From Archangium sp. (GTDB lineage Bacteria; Myxococcota; Myxococcia; Myxococcales; Myxococcaceae), in contig JAUYRZ010000007.1 in assembly GCA_030695565.1 (NCBI GenBank), positions 35,091-99,090 of the forward strand: a stretch of 64,000 nt of DNA, written 5' to 3'. Below, one piece after another: positions 30,306 through 38,961 of the stretch (the stretch's first letter is position 1; every line of letters starts with the position of its first letter). A program made the position numbers and the translations under genes. The notes below the pieces were generated by a model that searched no databases, was not told the origin of the DNA, and was given only the letters and a program-made list of their open reading frames with translations.

Positions 30306-31568
30306 TCAGCCCACCGTCCGTTCGAACAACATCCGCCCATCACCTGCGTGGTAGCGCACCCGGATTTCGCCCGCGAAGGGGTCGAGCCTGAAGGTGGTGT
30401 AGTTGTTCACCGCGCTGGAGAACTCCCACGGGTCACCGCTCGGGTAGGCGGGCAGCGGGTTGGGCTTGTTCGCGCCGGGGCCGACCAGCGCCTCGAACAG
30501 GGTGGAGCCCGGGCCCTGCTTCGCCACGCGCCCGAAACACGCGAAGTGAAAGTCGCCCGAGACGAACATCACGTTGCGGGTGCCCGCGTCTTCGAGGCCT
30601 CGCAACAGCGCCTCGCGCTGTCTGGGAAAGCCCTGCCAGTTGTCTTCGTTGAACGGCGCGAAGAAGGGCGAGTCGAACGCGCCGATGGGCACCGTGTTGA
30701 GGATGAGCTTGAAGGTGGCCGGGCTCCTGGCGACGCCGTCGATCAACCACTCCAGCTGCTCGGGCGAGAGGTACTCGCCTCTCGAACGATCGCGTTCGCT
30801 GCGCGCGTCGAGAATGAAGAGCTCGGCGGTCAGGCCCCACTTGAGGCTTCTCCAGAAACGTTTCGAGTTCTGCCGAATCGGTTGGTGCTCCAGGAACGCG
30901 CGGCGGGCGGCGTCGAGCAAGGCGGGCTTCACGCTGTCGCCTTCCCAGTTGTTGCGCACCTCGTGGTCGTCCCACTGCGTGATGAGCGAGGTCGAGCCGC
31001 GCAGCGCGGCGTACTCCGGCCCGCCGAGGCCGTCGGCCCACTTGCGGCGGAAGTCGGAGAGGGAAGAAGCCCCGTCGGTGTAGACGGCGTCGCCGAGGAA
31101 GACGAAGGCGTCGAGGTCGGTGCGCTCCGAGGCGTGACCCAGGGCCGCGTACGAGTGGCCCGCCTTGATGCAGGAGGTGGCGCCGAAGGTGATCACCTCG
31201 AGCGCATCGGGCGCGAGCGCGGTGCGGAAGCGGCCCAGCGGGCTGACGTTCCCTTCGCCCGCGGTCGACTCGAACCGAAACAGGTACCAGGTGCCGGCCT
31301 GCAACCCGGAGACGTCGACGGTGGAGAACCCGTCCACGTTGGTGGCAGGGAAGCGGCGCAGTGAGGTGAGCTCGCCGGTCTCGGGCCACACGCTCACGTC
31401 GAGCTCGGTGCCTCCGGTGTAGTGCGTCCACAACAAGGCGCCGTCGGCCAGCGCGTCACCTGAAGCGACGCCGAGCGGAAACGGTGCGCTGCTCAGCTCC
31501 GAGCCGACGCAGCCCGAAGCCAGAGCGCCCGCGAGACCTGCGAGCACGGTGCGCCGGCGGAGGATCAT
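30306..31568 (-). CDS. PhoD-like (alkaline phosphatase D family) phosphoesterase, Tat lipoprotein
   Basis: 420 residues from ATG 31568. The N-terminus combines a twin-arginine motif (RRRTVLAGLAG) with a lipobox (ALASGC), so folded export and lipidation are expected. A fibronectin-like PhoD N-terminal domain is followed by metal-binding motifs: AFVFLGDAVYTDG (about residue 150), TQWDDHEVRNNW (about 195) and MFVSGDFHF (about 325). PhoD-type enzymes are Fe/Ca-dependent phosphomono- or diesterases. The start overlaps the end of the upstream 190-aa membrane protein gene by four bases. Confidence 0.9.
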   Translation of the reverse strand: MILRRRTVLAGLAGALASGCVGSELSSAPFPLGVASGDALADGALLWTHYTGGTELDVSVWPETGELTSLRRFPATNVDGFSTVDVSGLQAGTWYLFRFESTAGEGNVSPLGRFRTALAPDALEVITFGATSCIKAGHSYAALGHASERTDLDAFVFLGDAVYTDGASSLSDFRRKWADGLGGPEYAALRGSTSLITQWDDHEVRNNWEGDSVKPALLDAARRAFLEHQPIRQNSKRFWRSLKWGLTAELFILDARSERDRSRGEYLSPEQLEWLIDGVARSPATFKLILNTVPIGAFDSPFFAPFNEDNWQGFPRQREALLRGLEDAGTRNVMFVSGDFHFACFGRVAKQGPGSTLFEALVGPGANKPNPLPAYPSGDPWEFSSAVNNYTTFRLDPFAGEIRVRYHAGDGRMLFERTVG

Positions 31569-32137
31569 CGGTGACCCTTCTTCGCGGCCTTCACCGCGCC
31601 GATGAGACCCATCACGTCGACGCTCACGCCGGAGGCCGCGGCGCCTGCCAGCCCGGCGATCATGGTGCCCTGGCCGGTGCCGTAGTTCTTCGCTTCGGAG
31701 GCCGAGCCCGCCAGCACCATCAGGGCGCTGGCGGCGAGCACCATCGCGGGCCATCGGGCCCAGCGCCACCAGCCTGCGCGCACCGCAGCGGGATCGTCGC
31801 CGCTGATGCGGAAGAGCTCGGGGATGAGGAAGAGCGAGATGATCAGCTGCGTCGCGCCGGCGATCGCCAGGCCCGCCACGCCGCACATCGGGCGCGGCGC
31901 ACCGAACTGCGCGGTGCAGGCGCTGGGCACGCTCAAGGCGAGCACGCCGCCCAACACCGACGTGGAGACCGACACCAGGCTGGCCGCGGTCACGGAGAGC
32001 GCGAACCGCTCGGGGTGCGGCGTGCGGAGCTTCACGGGCGTCGAAGGCGCATCGCCGGTCGAAACCACTTCGGGGATCGGCTCGGCTGCGAACGCGGAAA
32101 ACGAAAACAACATCACGACAAGGAGGGAGTGCTTCAC
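31565..32137 (-). CDS. Membrane protein, hypothetical
   Basis: 190 residues from ATG 32137. A signal peptide (LLVVMLFSFSAFAAEP) precedes about four hydrophobic helices, including SVTAASLVSVSTSVLGGVLA and WPAMVLAASALMVLAGSA. Basic C-terminus (AVKAAKKGHR). It overlaps the PhoD-like gene by ATGA, so the two form an operon. AAGGAGG lies upstream of the start (32111-32121 region). No known family. Confidence 0.8.
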   Translation of the reverse strand: MKHSLLVVMLFSFSAFAAEPIPEVVSTGDAPSTPVKLRTPHPERFALSVTAASLVSVSTSVLGGVLALSVPSACTAQFGAPRPMCGVAGLAIAGATQLIISLFLIPELFRISGDDPAAVRAGWWRWARWPAMVLAASALMVLAGSASEAKNYGTGQGTMIAGLAGAAASGVSVDVMGLIGAVKAAKKGHR

Positions 32138-32239
32138 GTCGCACAGGAATACCTGCTGCGTGTTTCTCCAGGCAAATGAGCGGCCTGCCTCAGGTGGCTG
32201 TGGGCCAACGTAAGTCGGTTATCTTGCCTCTGACTTGCA

Positions 32240-32293
32240 AAATTGAATCGGAAGCCGGCCTTCGGCTCTGACCGCGGCACCGAAGGTCAGCCC
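32240..32293 (-). terminator. Hairpin after the outer membrane protein gene
   Basis: Reading the minus strand, GGCTGACC pairs with GGTCAGAGCC (one bulged A) just after the stop at 32296, followed by a smaller GAAG/CTTC hairpin and ATTTTG. Moderately convincing. Confidence 0.35.
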
Positions 32294-32295
32294 GC

Positions 32296-33171
32296 TCAGC
32301 CGCGTCGGCGACCCAGAATGTCGAACTCGTAGGTGAAGCCCAGCAGCAAGCGCACGCGGTAGATCTCGCCGAGGTCGCGGGTCAGGCCGATGCCCAGGGC
32401 GGCCTCGAGGACGAAGTTGGGCACCACCTCGAAGCGCGCGTGGGGGATCACCTCGAGCTGGTGCTGGTTGTTCGTCCACGCCGGGGTGATCACCTGATCG
32501 AAGTAGGACCGCCCCGCCAGCTCGACCCCGAGCAGCACCCGCTGGCCCACGTTCAGGGTGGCGGCGAAGTTGTAGAGGATGGCGTCAGGCACATCGAAGG
32601 CCCCGGCGCCGCCGCGCTGCCTCACGCCGTGAAAGAGGTAGCCGACGTTGGCCATCAGGGTGAAGTCTTGCGAGGGCCGAACCTCGGCGATCAGCGTGCC
32701 TTCCGCGTCCCACGTCCCATCCGAGAGCGAAGGAGGAATGCGATCCTGCAGCTCGACCGCGAGGCGCTGGAAGAGGCTCGTGCCCACCGGAATGGTGAGT
32801 CGGCCGTAGACCCCCAGCGAGAACACCGGCGTGTTCAGGAAAGTGAACTGCAGACCGATCGGCAGATCGCCGACGTACACGGCGAACTGGCCCGCGTTTC
32901 GCTGGTGAATGAGCATCAGGTCGAGGTGAAGGTTGAGCTCCAGCCGCTCGACGATGCCGAAGCGCACGCCCGGCGTCAGCTGGCTGTAGCCCGGCGAGTT
33001 GAGCCCATCGCCGCCGAAGAAGCCCTGGTAGCGCAGGCCGAGCTCCAGGTGCTGGGGGCCGGTGGTGAAGGTGGTGCGGGTGACCATCGCGCGAAACGGC
33101 TTGGCTTCAGCGCGGGGGAGCACCGACAACGAGACGGTGAGGAGGATCAGCGAGAGCTTCAAAGGACTCAT
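32296..33171 (-). CDS. Outer membrane beta-barrel protein
   Basis: 291 residues from ATG 33171 with signal peptide (LILLTVSLSVLPRAEA). Alternating amphipathic strands run throughout (QHLELGLRYQGFFGGDG, LELNLHLDLMLIH, FSLGVYGRLTIPVGTS), ending in a C-terminal strand with aromatic residues (LLLGFTYEFDILGRR), as in porin-like or phenol-degradation MetA-type barrels. No enzyme motif. The specific cargo is unknown. Confidence 0.75.
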   Translation of the reverse strand: MSPLKLSLILLTVSLSVLPRAEAKPFRAMVTRTTFTTGPQHLELGLRYQGFFGGDGLNSPGYSQLTPGVRFGIVERLELNLHLDLMLIHQRNAGQFAVYVGDLPIGLQFTFLNTPVFSLGVYGRLTIPVGTSLFQRLAVELQDRIPPSLSDGTWDAEGTLIAEVRPSQDFTLMANVGYLFHGVRQRGGAGAFDVPDAILYNFAATLNVGQRVLLGVELAGRSYFDQVITPAWTNNQHQLEVIPHARFEVVPNFVLEAALGIGLTRDLGEIYRVRLLLGFTYEFDILGRRRG

Positions 33172-33306
33172 GGCGCTGCGCTGTGCACGCGCCGGCCCAG
33201 TGCTGAACGGCCGTAATCAGGGGAGCGAGCGGCGGGGCGACCCATCGTTCTGATGGGCCCTTCCATCGAAGTGAGTGGGCGGCGCCCCAGGCATGGAGGG
33301 CGCTGA

Positions 33307-33762
33307 CTACTTGCAGGCCTTCTTCGCCGCGGCGAGCGTGGCGACGAACTTCCTGGCGCGCTTCTCGTCGTCGGGGCTGGTGCCGAACGCCAGCACCGCG
33401 ATCTCGCCGGTCGACTTCTGGCCATCGTCGGTGACGGTCTCGATGGCGTCGCCGATGGCGGTCACCTCCACGCCGTGCGAGCCGGGGAAACCGCCCGCGT
33501 TGGTCTGGTAGCTCGTCTTCTTCGGGTCGAGCTTCGTGAGCGGCAGCGTCATCACGTACGAATATTTCATCAGCGGCGTGGCGCAGGAGATCTTCACCGC
33601 CAGCGCGCAGTCAGGCTTCTCGACGGCGAAGGAGCACTCCTTCTTGCCGTCGTTGCGTTTGGCGCCGTCGACCGTGGCGGCCAGCTCGGCGACGGGTTTG
33701 GGCGGGGCGCCGAAGGCGGTCAGGCTGCACGAGAGGGCGGCGACGAACAGGCGGTGGCTCAT
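33307..33762 (-). CDS. Small exported protein, hypothetical
   Basis: 151 residues from ATG 33762. Signal peptide (RLFVAALSCSLTAFGAPP), then a compact domain with Cys at several places (KECSFAVEKPDCALAVKISC) and a conserved-looking FPGSHGVEVTAIGDAIETV. It ends AAAKKACK. Divergent from the spermidine-synthase-like gene with 43 bp between. No family recognised. Confidence 0.75.
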   Translation of the reverse strand: MSHRLFVAALSCSLTAFGAPPKPVAELAATVDGAKRNDGKKECSFAVEKPDCALAVKISCATPLMKYSYVMTLPLTKLDPKKTSYQTNAGGFPGSHGVEVTAIGDAIETVTDDGQKSTGEIAVLAFGTSPDDEKRARKFVATLAAAKKACK

Positions 33763-33805
33763 TCGAGGAGAGCGTAGCCCGGAAAACTGTGGCATCCGTC
33801 GGTGC

Positions 33806-34441
33806 ATGAAGCCGTGGAAGACGCTGGCCACCGACGGGAAGTTCAAACTGCGTCAGCGGGAGCGTGAGTTCATGGTGCTCTCCGAGGGCAAGATCCTCAT
33901 GAGCAGCTTGCAGCACGGCTCGGAGCCCGAGCTGGTGCGCATCGGCTGTGCGCGGGTCGACTTCGACAAGCCGAAGATCATGGTGGGCGGCCTGGGCTTC
34001 GGGTTCATCTTGCGCGCCGCGCTCGACATCGCGCCCGACCTGGCCAAGGTGATCGTCAGCGAGCCTTCGAAGACGGTGGTGGAGTGGAACATGGGCCCGC
34101 TGGCCTCGCTCAACGGCCGCGCCCTCGACGACGAGCGGGTGATCGTCGAGGTGGGCGACGTGCAGCGGGTGCTCAGCAAACACCGCAAGGGGTTCGACGT
34201 CATCCTGCTCGACATCGACAACGGTCCGTTCGCCGTCGACCTCGACGATGACTACAGCGTCTACAGCATCGGGGGCCTGTCATCGGTGCGTGCCTCGCTC
34301 AGGAGCGGCGGCCGGCTGGCCGTGCTCTCCGCGGGCACGCACCCCGGGTTCAACAAACGCCTGACCGAGGTCGGGTTCACCGCCTCCGTTCAGTACGCCA
34401 GCGACGGAGCGTCATTGGTCTTCATCGGCGACGTGGCCTGA
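33806..34441 (+). CDS. Spermidine synthase-like methyltransferase-fold protein
   Basis: 211 residues from ATG 33806. The Rossmann-like core has MVGGLGFGFILRAAL (SAM-type glycine loop), a GDVQRVL-like acidic stretch and the strand DVILLDIDNGP. It matches proteins annotated as spermidine synthase-like but lacks a clear decarboxy-SAM or putrescine-binding signature, so polyamine synthesis is not assured. Stop TGA ends one base before the next gene's stop on the other strand. Confidence 0.8.
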   Translation: MKPWKTLATDGKFKLRQREREFMVLSEGKILMSSLQHGSEPELVRIGCARVDFDKPKIMVGGLGFGFILRAALDIAPDLAKVIVSEPSKTVVEWNMGPLASLNGRALDDERVIVEVGDVQRVLSKHRKGFDVILLDIDNGPFAVDLDDDYSVYSIGGLSSVRASLRSGGRLAVLSAGTHPGFNKRLTEVGFTASVQYASDGASLVFIGDVA

Positions 34442-34687
34442 TCAGTTCGGGCCGAGCCGCGTGCGGAACTCGGTGAGGCGCTTCTTCAAGTCGGCGACCG
34501 CTTCGGCGGAGACCTGAGCGGCGCTGTTGATGGCGCGTTCGACTTGCGGCTCGAGCTTCTCCCACTCGGTCTTCAAGTCCATCCCCGCCAGGTGCAGCTT
34601 GAGCCGCACCTCGTCGCGCAGCGCCCTCACATCTTGTTGAAAGGACTTCAGGTCTTGTTTCAGGTCCGAGGTCTTCTGGGTGTTCAT
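34442..34687 (-). CDS. Small coiled-coil protein
   Basis: 81 residues from ATG 34687 (MNTQKTSDLKQDLKSFQQDV). Amphipathic helices with regular Leu spacing and no Cys or membrane segment, similar to small bacterial coiled-coil proteins. A 27-codon upstream extension is open but lacks support. Function unknown; it may oligomerise or bind a partner. Confidence 0.7.
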   Translation of the reverse strand: MNTQKTSDLKQDLKSFQQDVRALRDEVRLKLHLAGMDLKTEWEKLEPQVERAINSAAQVSAEAVADLKKRLTEFRTRLGPN

Positions 34688-34733
34688 GGGGCTCCTTCCC
34701 TTCGGGGTTCGCAGGCGCAGAACCTGCGTCACT

Positions 34734-35039
34734 TCACTTCCGCCGTGAAACCTGCGCCCTGAGCGCACGCGCTTTGGGGCTGGTCGTCTTGCCTCGGTTG
34801 GCGAGCATCAGTTGTTGATCGTTCCTGCCGCCGAGCGTCGCCTTGCGAGTCGACTTGCGTGAGGGCGTACCCGACAGTGAATCCTCGAGCGCGACGCTGC
34901 TGCTCTTGTCGGCGCGTTTCGTCACGTTGCGCGTGTCGGTATGCAGTGGATCGATGATGCGCCGAGGCTTCTTCACCTTCGGAGGCTCGTGCCGCGTGCG
35001 CTGAGACTCCGCCTTGAACCGTTCCGCCTTCGTTGCCAT
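34734..35039 (-). CDS. Small basic protein
   Basis: 101 residues from ATG 35039. Very rich in Lys/Arg (KVKKPRRIIDPLHTDTRNVT, then SRKSTRKATLGG), with no aromatic core, so probably disordered and nucleic-acid binding. Precedes the 81-aa gene on the same strand with a 46-bp gap. No family recognised. Confidence 0.65.
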   Translation of the reverse strand: MATKAERFKAESQRTRHEPPKVKKPRRIIDPLHTDTRNVTKRADKSSSVALEDSLSGTPSRKSTRKATLGGRNDQQLMLANRGKTTSPKARALRAQVSRRK

Positions 35040-35174
35040 GGGGACCTCCAAACGCAGATGCTTCAACGTTCGTGCCGTTGGGTAACCACACGGCCTTGCG
35101 GACGCTCCACGGCATCACTGCTGCAAAGGATGCGGGCGTGCCGAGCCTCACCATGCGGCCAGGAGGAAGACCCG

Positions 35175-35873
35175 ATGAAGCTGTGGCCCCTGATGTGGTG
35201 CGCGATGGTTGGTTTGGGGTGTGAGTCGGTGAAGTCGGAGGACCTCGAGACTTCCGGGCTCTACGCCCTGCTGGAGGCGGACGCGCCGGGCGCGGGCAAG
35301 CTCAACGTGAAGGCCACGCTCACCCTGGGCCAGGGGTCGCTCACGTATCTCGAGCTCACGCCGACCGATGCGCTGACCGCCACCGTGGGCGAGACGGCGC
35401 GCGCGATGTCGCGAAAGGCCGCGTTCGGCACCACCTGGTACGAGGCGGGCTTCGAGGGCGGCGCGGCGGGAACGCCGGTGCGCGTGTCGCTCGTACGCTC
35501 CGCAGACACCAGCGCGCCGGAGTCGGTCGTCACCCTGCCTGCGCCACTCGAGTTCAGCTCACCGCCGGCCAATTCGCCCTTTCCCCGCAGCGCAGGGGTG
35601 ACGGTCACCTGGGGTGGATCTGGTGAAGCGGATCCCCTTCACCTCACCGCGCGGGGCTCATGCATAGCGCCGGTTGAGCTCGACCTGACCGGCGACACCG
35701 GCACGCAGATGCTTGCGCCGTTCGTGGCATCGAGCAGCAACGAGACGAGCACGTGCACCGTCTCGGTCACGCTGGTGCGTCGCCGCGTCGGCACGGTGGA
35801 TCCCGCGTACGGCAAGGGGGGCGTCTTCAAAGCCACCGTTTCGCGAGCACTGCTGATCAGCTCGACACCTTAG
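35175..35873 (+). CDS. Lipoprotein, hypothetical
   Basis: 232 residues from ATG 35175, with a strong Shine-Dalgarno sequence (AGGAGGAAGA). Lipoprotein signal (LWPLMWCAMVGLGC). Beta-strand-rich, with an Ig-like appearance (VTVTWGGSGEADPLHLTARG) and DAPGAG linker. It overlaps the end of the convergent MBL gene by four bases. Role unknown. Confidence 0.8.
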   Translation: MKLWPLMWCAMVGLGCESVKSEDLETSGLYALLEADAPGAGKLNVKATLTLGQGSLTYLELTPTDALTATVGETARAMSRKAAFGTTWYEAGFEGGAAGTPVRVSLVRSADTSAPESVVTLPAPLEFSSPPANSPFPRSAGVTVTWGGSGEADPLHLTARGSCIAPVELDLTGDTGTQMLAPFVASSSNETSTCTVSVTLVRRRVGTVDPAYGKGGVFKATVSRALLISSTP

Positions 35874-36769
35874 GGCGCGAAGCGAGGCGTCATCAGGCCC
35901 GCCTCGAGCAGCCGCTTCATCGCCACGCCATCGTGGCCGGGCATCACGTGCAACTTCGGCTCGGCCGCCGCCACGGCCTTGATCGCCGCAAGCTGCCGCA
36001 ACACCGCTTCCCGATCTTCACCGAGGAAGAACTGCGTGACCAGCCGCGCGCGTTCACGCACCTGCTCGTAGTTGGCCTGGTGCCACGACACGTCGCCCAG
36101 CAGCAGAAACTCTTCGCCGTCTTTCCGCTGCACGTAGATCAACTGACTGCCCGGCGTGTGGCCCGGAGCCCTGAGCAACACCACGCCCGGCGCGACGGCC
36201 GTGGCGTGCTCGTAGGTGAACGGCTTGCGGTTCGCGAGCGCGCCCTCGGGGATGATCAACGGCGCGCGTTTGCTGGGGTCCGCGAGCTGCTCATCGGTGA
36301 TGCCCGGCGCGAGCTGCGAGAGCTTCGGGTGGGTCGCCCAGCCCCCGAGGTGATCGCCGTGTTCGTGCGTCACCACGATGAGTGACGCCTTCTCCAAGGC
36401 TGCGCTCACCCGGCCAAACGCCTCGCCGTCGTAGCGCGAGGCGCCGCGGGCGGTGGCCTCGTCCATCGCGGTGTCCACCACGATGGTGCGATCGGCGAAC
36501 ACCAGCTGGTAGCTGAAGACCGGCAGCTTGCCGAACGACCACCCGGAGCCCGCCACGATGGCGGTGTTGGGAAACTCGAACTCCAACACCTCTTCGACGC
36601 GAATGAGCTCAGGCTTCTCACCCGGCAACGAGTTGGCCAACGTTCGCAGCTCGGTCAGCTTGAGCGCGAAGGTGCCCTGCGGCGACCCGCTCTCGACCAG
36701 CAGCCACCAGTACGCGGGCACGGCCAGCACCACCAACACCACAGCGACGCGGAGCTTCTTGCTCTTCAC
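35870..36769 (-). CDS. Membrane-anchored MBL-fold metallohydrolase
   Basis: 299 residues from GTG 36769, which overlaps the upstream gene's stop (GTGA). An N-terminal anchor (LRVAVVLVVLAVPAYWWLL) precedes a metallo-beta-lactamase fold: VVTHEHGDHLGG (HxHxDH), LRAPGHTPGS, LLLGDVSWH and MPGHDG. Zinc-binding residues are complete. It shares an operon with a PhnD-like binding protein, which is not a usual pairing, so the substrate may be a phosphorus compound or an unrelated ester. A lactonase or phosphodiesterase is also possible. Confidence 0.85.
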   Translation of the reverse strand: MKSKKLRVAVVLVVLAVPAYWWLLVESGSPQGTFALKLTELRTLANSLPGEKPELIRVEEVLEFEFPNTAIVAGSGWSFGKLPVFSYQLVFADRTIVVDTAMDEATARGASRYDGEAFGRVSAALEKASLIVVTHEHGDHLGGWATHPKLSQLAPGITDEQLADPSKRAPLIIPEGALANRKPFTYEHATAVAPGVVLLRAPGHTPGSQLIYVQRKDGEEFLLLGDVSWHQANYEQVRERARLVTQFFLGEDREAVLRQLAAIKAVAAAEPKLHVMPGHDGVAMKRLLEAGLMTPRFAP

Positions 36770-37659
36770 GGCACGAACGCGTCGAGCGCCTTGCGAAGGG
36801 GAGCGAAGTCTTCGTCTTTCACGTCGGCGACGCCCTCGGCGAGCAGCGCGGCCTGCAGCCACTTCTTCCCGTCAGCGCTGGTGCTGGCGGACTTCGCGGC
36901 GGCGATGATCGCGTCGACCTTTCCCTTCGAGAACTTCGGCGCGCTCACCATCACGTCGTTGGGCACCTCGCTCGACATCGCCACGATCTTCAACGTGTCG
37001 ACGCGGTTGCCCAGCGCGTTCACGCAGCCCGAGACCTTCGAGTCGTTCACCACGGGATCGCTGAAGGTCGCGCCGAGGTCGTACTTGCCTTCCATCACGG
37101 CCTTGCAGACCGCGCCGTGCGAGCCGAGAAAATCCTGCACCTCGAAGCTCTGCGCCGGATTGATGCCGGCCTGCAGCAGCAACGCCTTGGGGATGACGTA
37201 GCCGGTCGCGCTCGAGGTCTCCACCCAGGCCACCTTCAGCGGCTTCTTGTTCTTCTTGAGCGCGTCGAGCGAGGTGAGCTTGCTCGAGGGTGGGGCGAAC
37301 AACACCGAGCGGTAGGTGCTCTTGCCCTGACGCACGGTGCGGAACATCAACTGCGTCTTCGACCTGGGGTCGACCCGCAGGTACGCCAGCGGCCCCATCA
37401 ACGCGACGTCGACTTCGCCCTTGCTCACGGCGAGCGCGAGCGCCTCCTGGTCGGGGAACACGCGGGGCAGGGTGGTCTCTTTCACCGCGATGGCCACGAA
37501 GCGGGCGAGCGCTTCGGCCTGCTTCGCGGCGATCTCGTCGTTGACCGCGGCGACCACGCCCACCAGCACAGCGCTCTGCGCGGGGGGCGGTGCTTTCGTT
37601 TCCTGAGCGGCGGCGGTGAAGGAAATGAGCGCGGAAATGAGGGTGGAAAGTCGACGCAT
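36766..37659 (-). CDS. PhnD-like substrate-binding protein
   Basis: 297 residues from ATG 37659. Signal peptide (RRLSTLISALISFTAAAQE), then the PhnD/TauA-type periplasmic binding fold: GEVDVALMGPLAYLRV, VAWVETSSATGYVIPKALLL and LGATFSDPVVND. In PhnD the SSATGY loop binds phosphonate or phosphite. No ABC permease or ATPase is next to it, so it may serve a distant transporter or act as a sensor. Co-transcribed with the MBL hydrolase through a 4-bp overlap. Confidence 0.88.
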   Translation of the reverse strand: MRRLSTLISALISFTAAAQETKAPPPAQSAVLVGVVAAVNDEIAAKQAEALARFVAIAVKETTLPRVFPDQEALALAVSKGEVDVALMGPLAYLRVDPRSKTQLMFRTVRQGKSTYRSVLFAPPSSKLTSLDALKKNKKPLKVAWVETSSATGYVIPKALLLQAGINPAQSFEVQDFLGSHGAVCKAVMEGKYDLGATFSDPVVNDSKVSGCVNALGNRVDTLKIVAMSSEVPNDVMVSAPKFSKGKVDAIIAAAKSASTSADGKKWLQAALLAEGVADVKDEDFAPLRKALDAFVP

Positions 37660-37847
37660 GAAGCCTCCCAACGAGGTGAAGCACGAGACGCTACCCGCTG
37701 AAATGACTCGTGGTTCGAGGAAATCGCGCCCGCACCGAGTGCGGGGCTCCGCGGACCCGCGTCTTGTCTTCGACGGCTTGGGTCGTCTTCTCCACGGCAG
37801 GTGAAGACATCGCTCGACTTCGTGCGGGAGGGACGGTGGGCTGTCTC

Positions 37848-38522
37848 ATGTTCATCGGCCACTACGCGCCTGCGCTCCTGCTCAAGACGAGCGCACCGAA
37901 GCTTCCGCTCTGGTCGCTCTTCGTGGCAGTCGAGGTGCTCGACTACCTCTGGAGCGCGTTCGTGCTGCTGGGCATCGAGCACATGCGCATCACGCCCGGC
38001 TTCACGCAGAGCAACGCGTTCGATCTCTACGACATGCCGTACACGCACAGCCTGGTGGCGACGATCGGCTGGTCGCTGCTCGCGTTCGGGGTCACGGTGC
38101 TCTGGCAACGAAGGCAGCCCGGCCGGCTCTGGAGCGGCTTCGTCATCGCGCTCGCGGTGGCCTCGCACTTCTTGCTCGATCTTCCCGTGCACGTGCGCGA
38201 TCTGCCGCTGGCAGGGCCCGGCTCGCACAAGCTGGGCTTCGGGTTGTGGAGCAACCGCGCCGGGGCGCTGCTGCTGGAGACCTCGCTCTTCGTGGGCTCG
38301 GCGATCGCGCTGAGCTTCTCGACGAAGTGGAAACCCAGACGCTCGTGGTGGGTGCTGGCCGCGGTGATGACGGCGATCTGCGTGGTGAACTATTTCCTGC
38401 CGGGGCCCAAGACGCCCACCGAGCTCGCGCTGAGCGGGCTGGCCTTCTACGTGCTCTTCCCGATCCTCGCGTGGAGGGTCGAGTTCACATCGGGCGCAGC
38501 GTCCTCCCCATCGCCAGGATGA
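37848..38522 (+). CDS. Multi-pass membrane protein
   Basis: 224 residues from ATG 37848 (MFIGHYAPALLL). About six helices, with conserved-looking short loops (LLGIEHMRITPGFTQSN, DLYDMPYTHSLV, HVRDLPLAGPGSHKLG). The His and Asp residues recall YdjM-type membrane metal-dependent hydrolase-like proteins, but assignment is weak. Its 3' end overlaps the convergent gene by 38 bp. No function proposed. Confidence 0.75.
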   Translation: MFIGHYAPALLLKTSAPKLPLWSLFVAVEVLDYLWSAFVLLGIEHMRITPGFTQSNAFDLYDMPYTHSLVATIGWSLLAFGVTVLWQRRQPGRLWSGFVIALAVASHFLLDLPVHVRDLPLAGPGSHKLGFGLWSNRAGALLLETSLFVGSAIALSFSTKWKPRRSWWVLAAVMTAICVVNYFLPGPKTPTELALSGLAFYVLFPILAWRVEFTSGAASSPSPG

Positions 38523-38904
38523 TGTGCCACTTGCCGTCCTCTTCCTTCACGAGGCCCAGGGTGTCGCTGCAGTCGAACTGCTTGAGCTTGTAGTTCTCGA
38601 TGGTCGAAGCGACGCAGGTGAAGCGCACCGTGGCCGACTTGCCGTTGGAGTCTTCGTTGTAGTCGTCGATGGTGAGGTCGACGTCTTTCCACCCGTCGAA
38701 CATCGCGCTGAGCCGGCCCGCGGGAGAGGAGCCCAACTTCTGGCGCGACTCGACGGCGAGGGTCTCGGACATGGCCTCGAAGTCTTCGGCGACGGCGGCG
38801 TTGAAGAACGACTTCACGCTGCCCTCGGGTGAGCCCTTGGGGCCCCGGCACGAGGTGAAGGCGATCAGGGTGACGGCGAAGAAGAGTGCGGTACGGGGCG
38901 TCAT
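38485..38904 (-). CDS. Lipoprotein with NTF2/DUF4878-like domain
   Basis: 139 residues from ATG 38904. Lipobox FTSC follows MTPRTALFFAVTLIA. The chain (SPEGSVKSFFNAAVAEDFEA, then GKSATVRFTCVAS, then EEDGKWHIILAMG) matches the DUF4878-like NTF2 fold found in many lipoproteins. Overlaps the upstream membrane protein's 3' end tail-to-tail. Role unknown. Confidence 0.8.
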   Translation of the reverse strand: MTPRTALFFAVTLIAFTSCRGPKGSPEGSVKSFFNAAVAEDFEAMSETLAVESRQKLGSSPAGRLSAMFDGWKDVDLTIDDYNEDSNGKSATVRFTCVASTIENYKLKQFDCSDTLGLVKEEDGKWHIILAMGRTLRPM

Positions 38905-38938
38905 CGGCGCCGCATTGAAGCACACTGATGACCCAAGT

Positions 38939-38961
38939 CCCCTCTCCCTTCGGGAGCAGGG
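38939..38961. terminator. Hairpin, dispersed repeat copy after the RND-like gene
   Basis: CTCCC, TTC, GGGAG at 38944-38956 lies directly after the stop of the RND porter gene (38962, minus strand). Confidence 0.5.
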
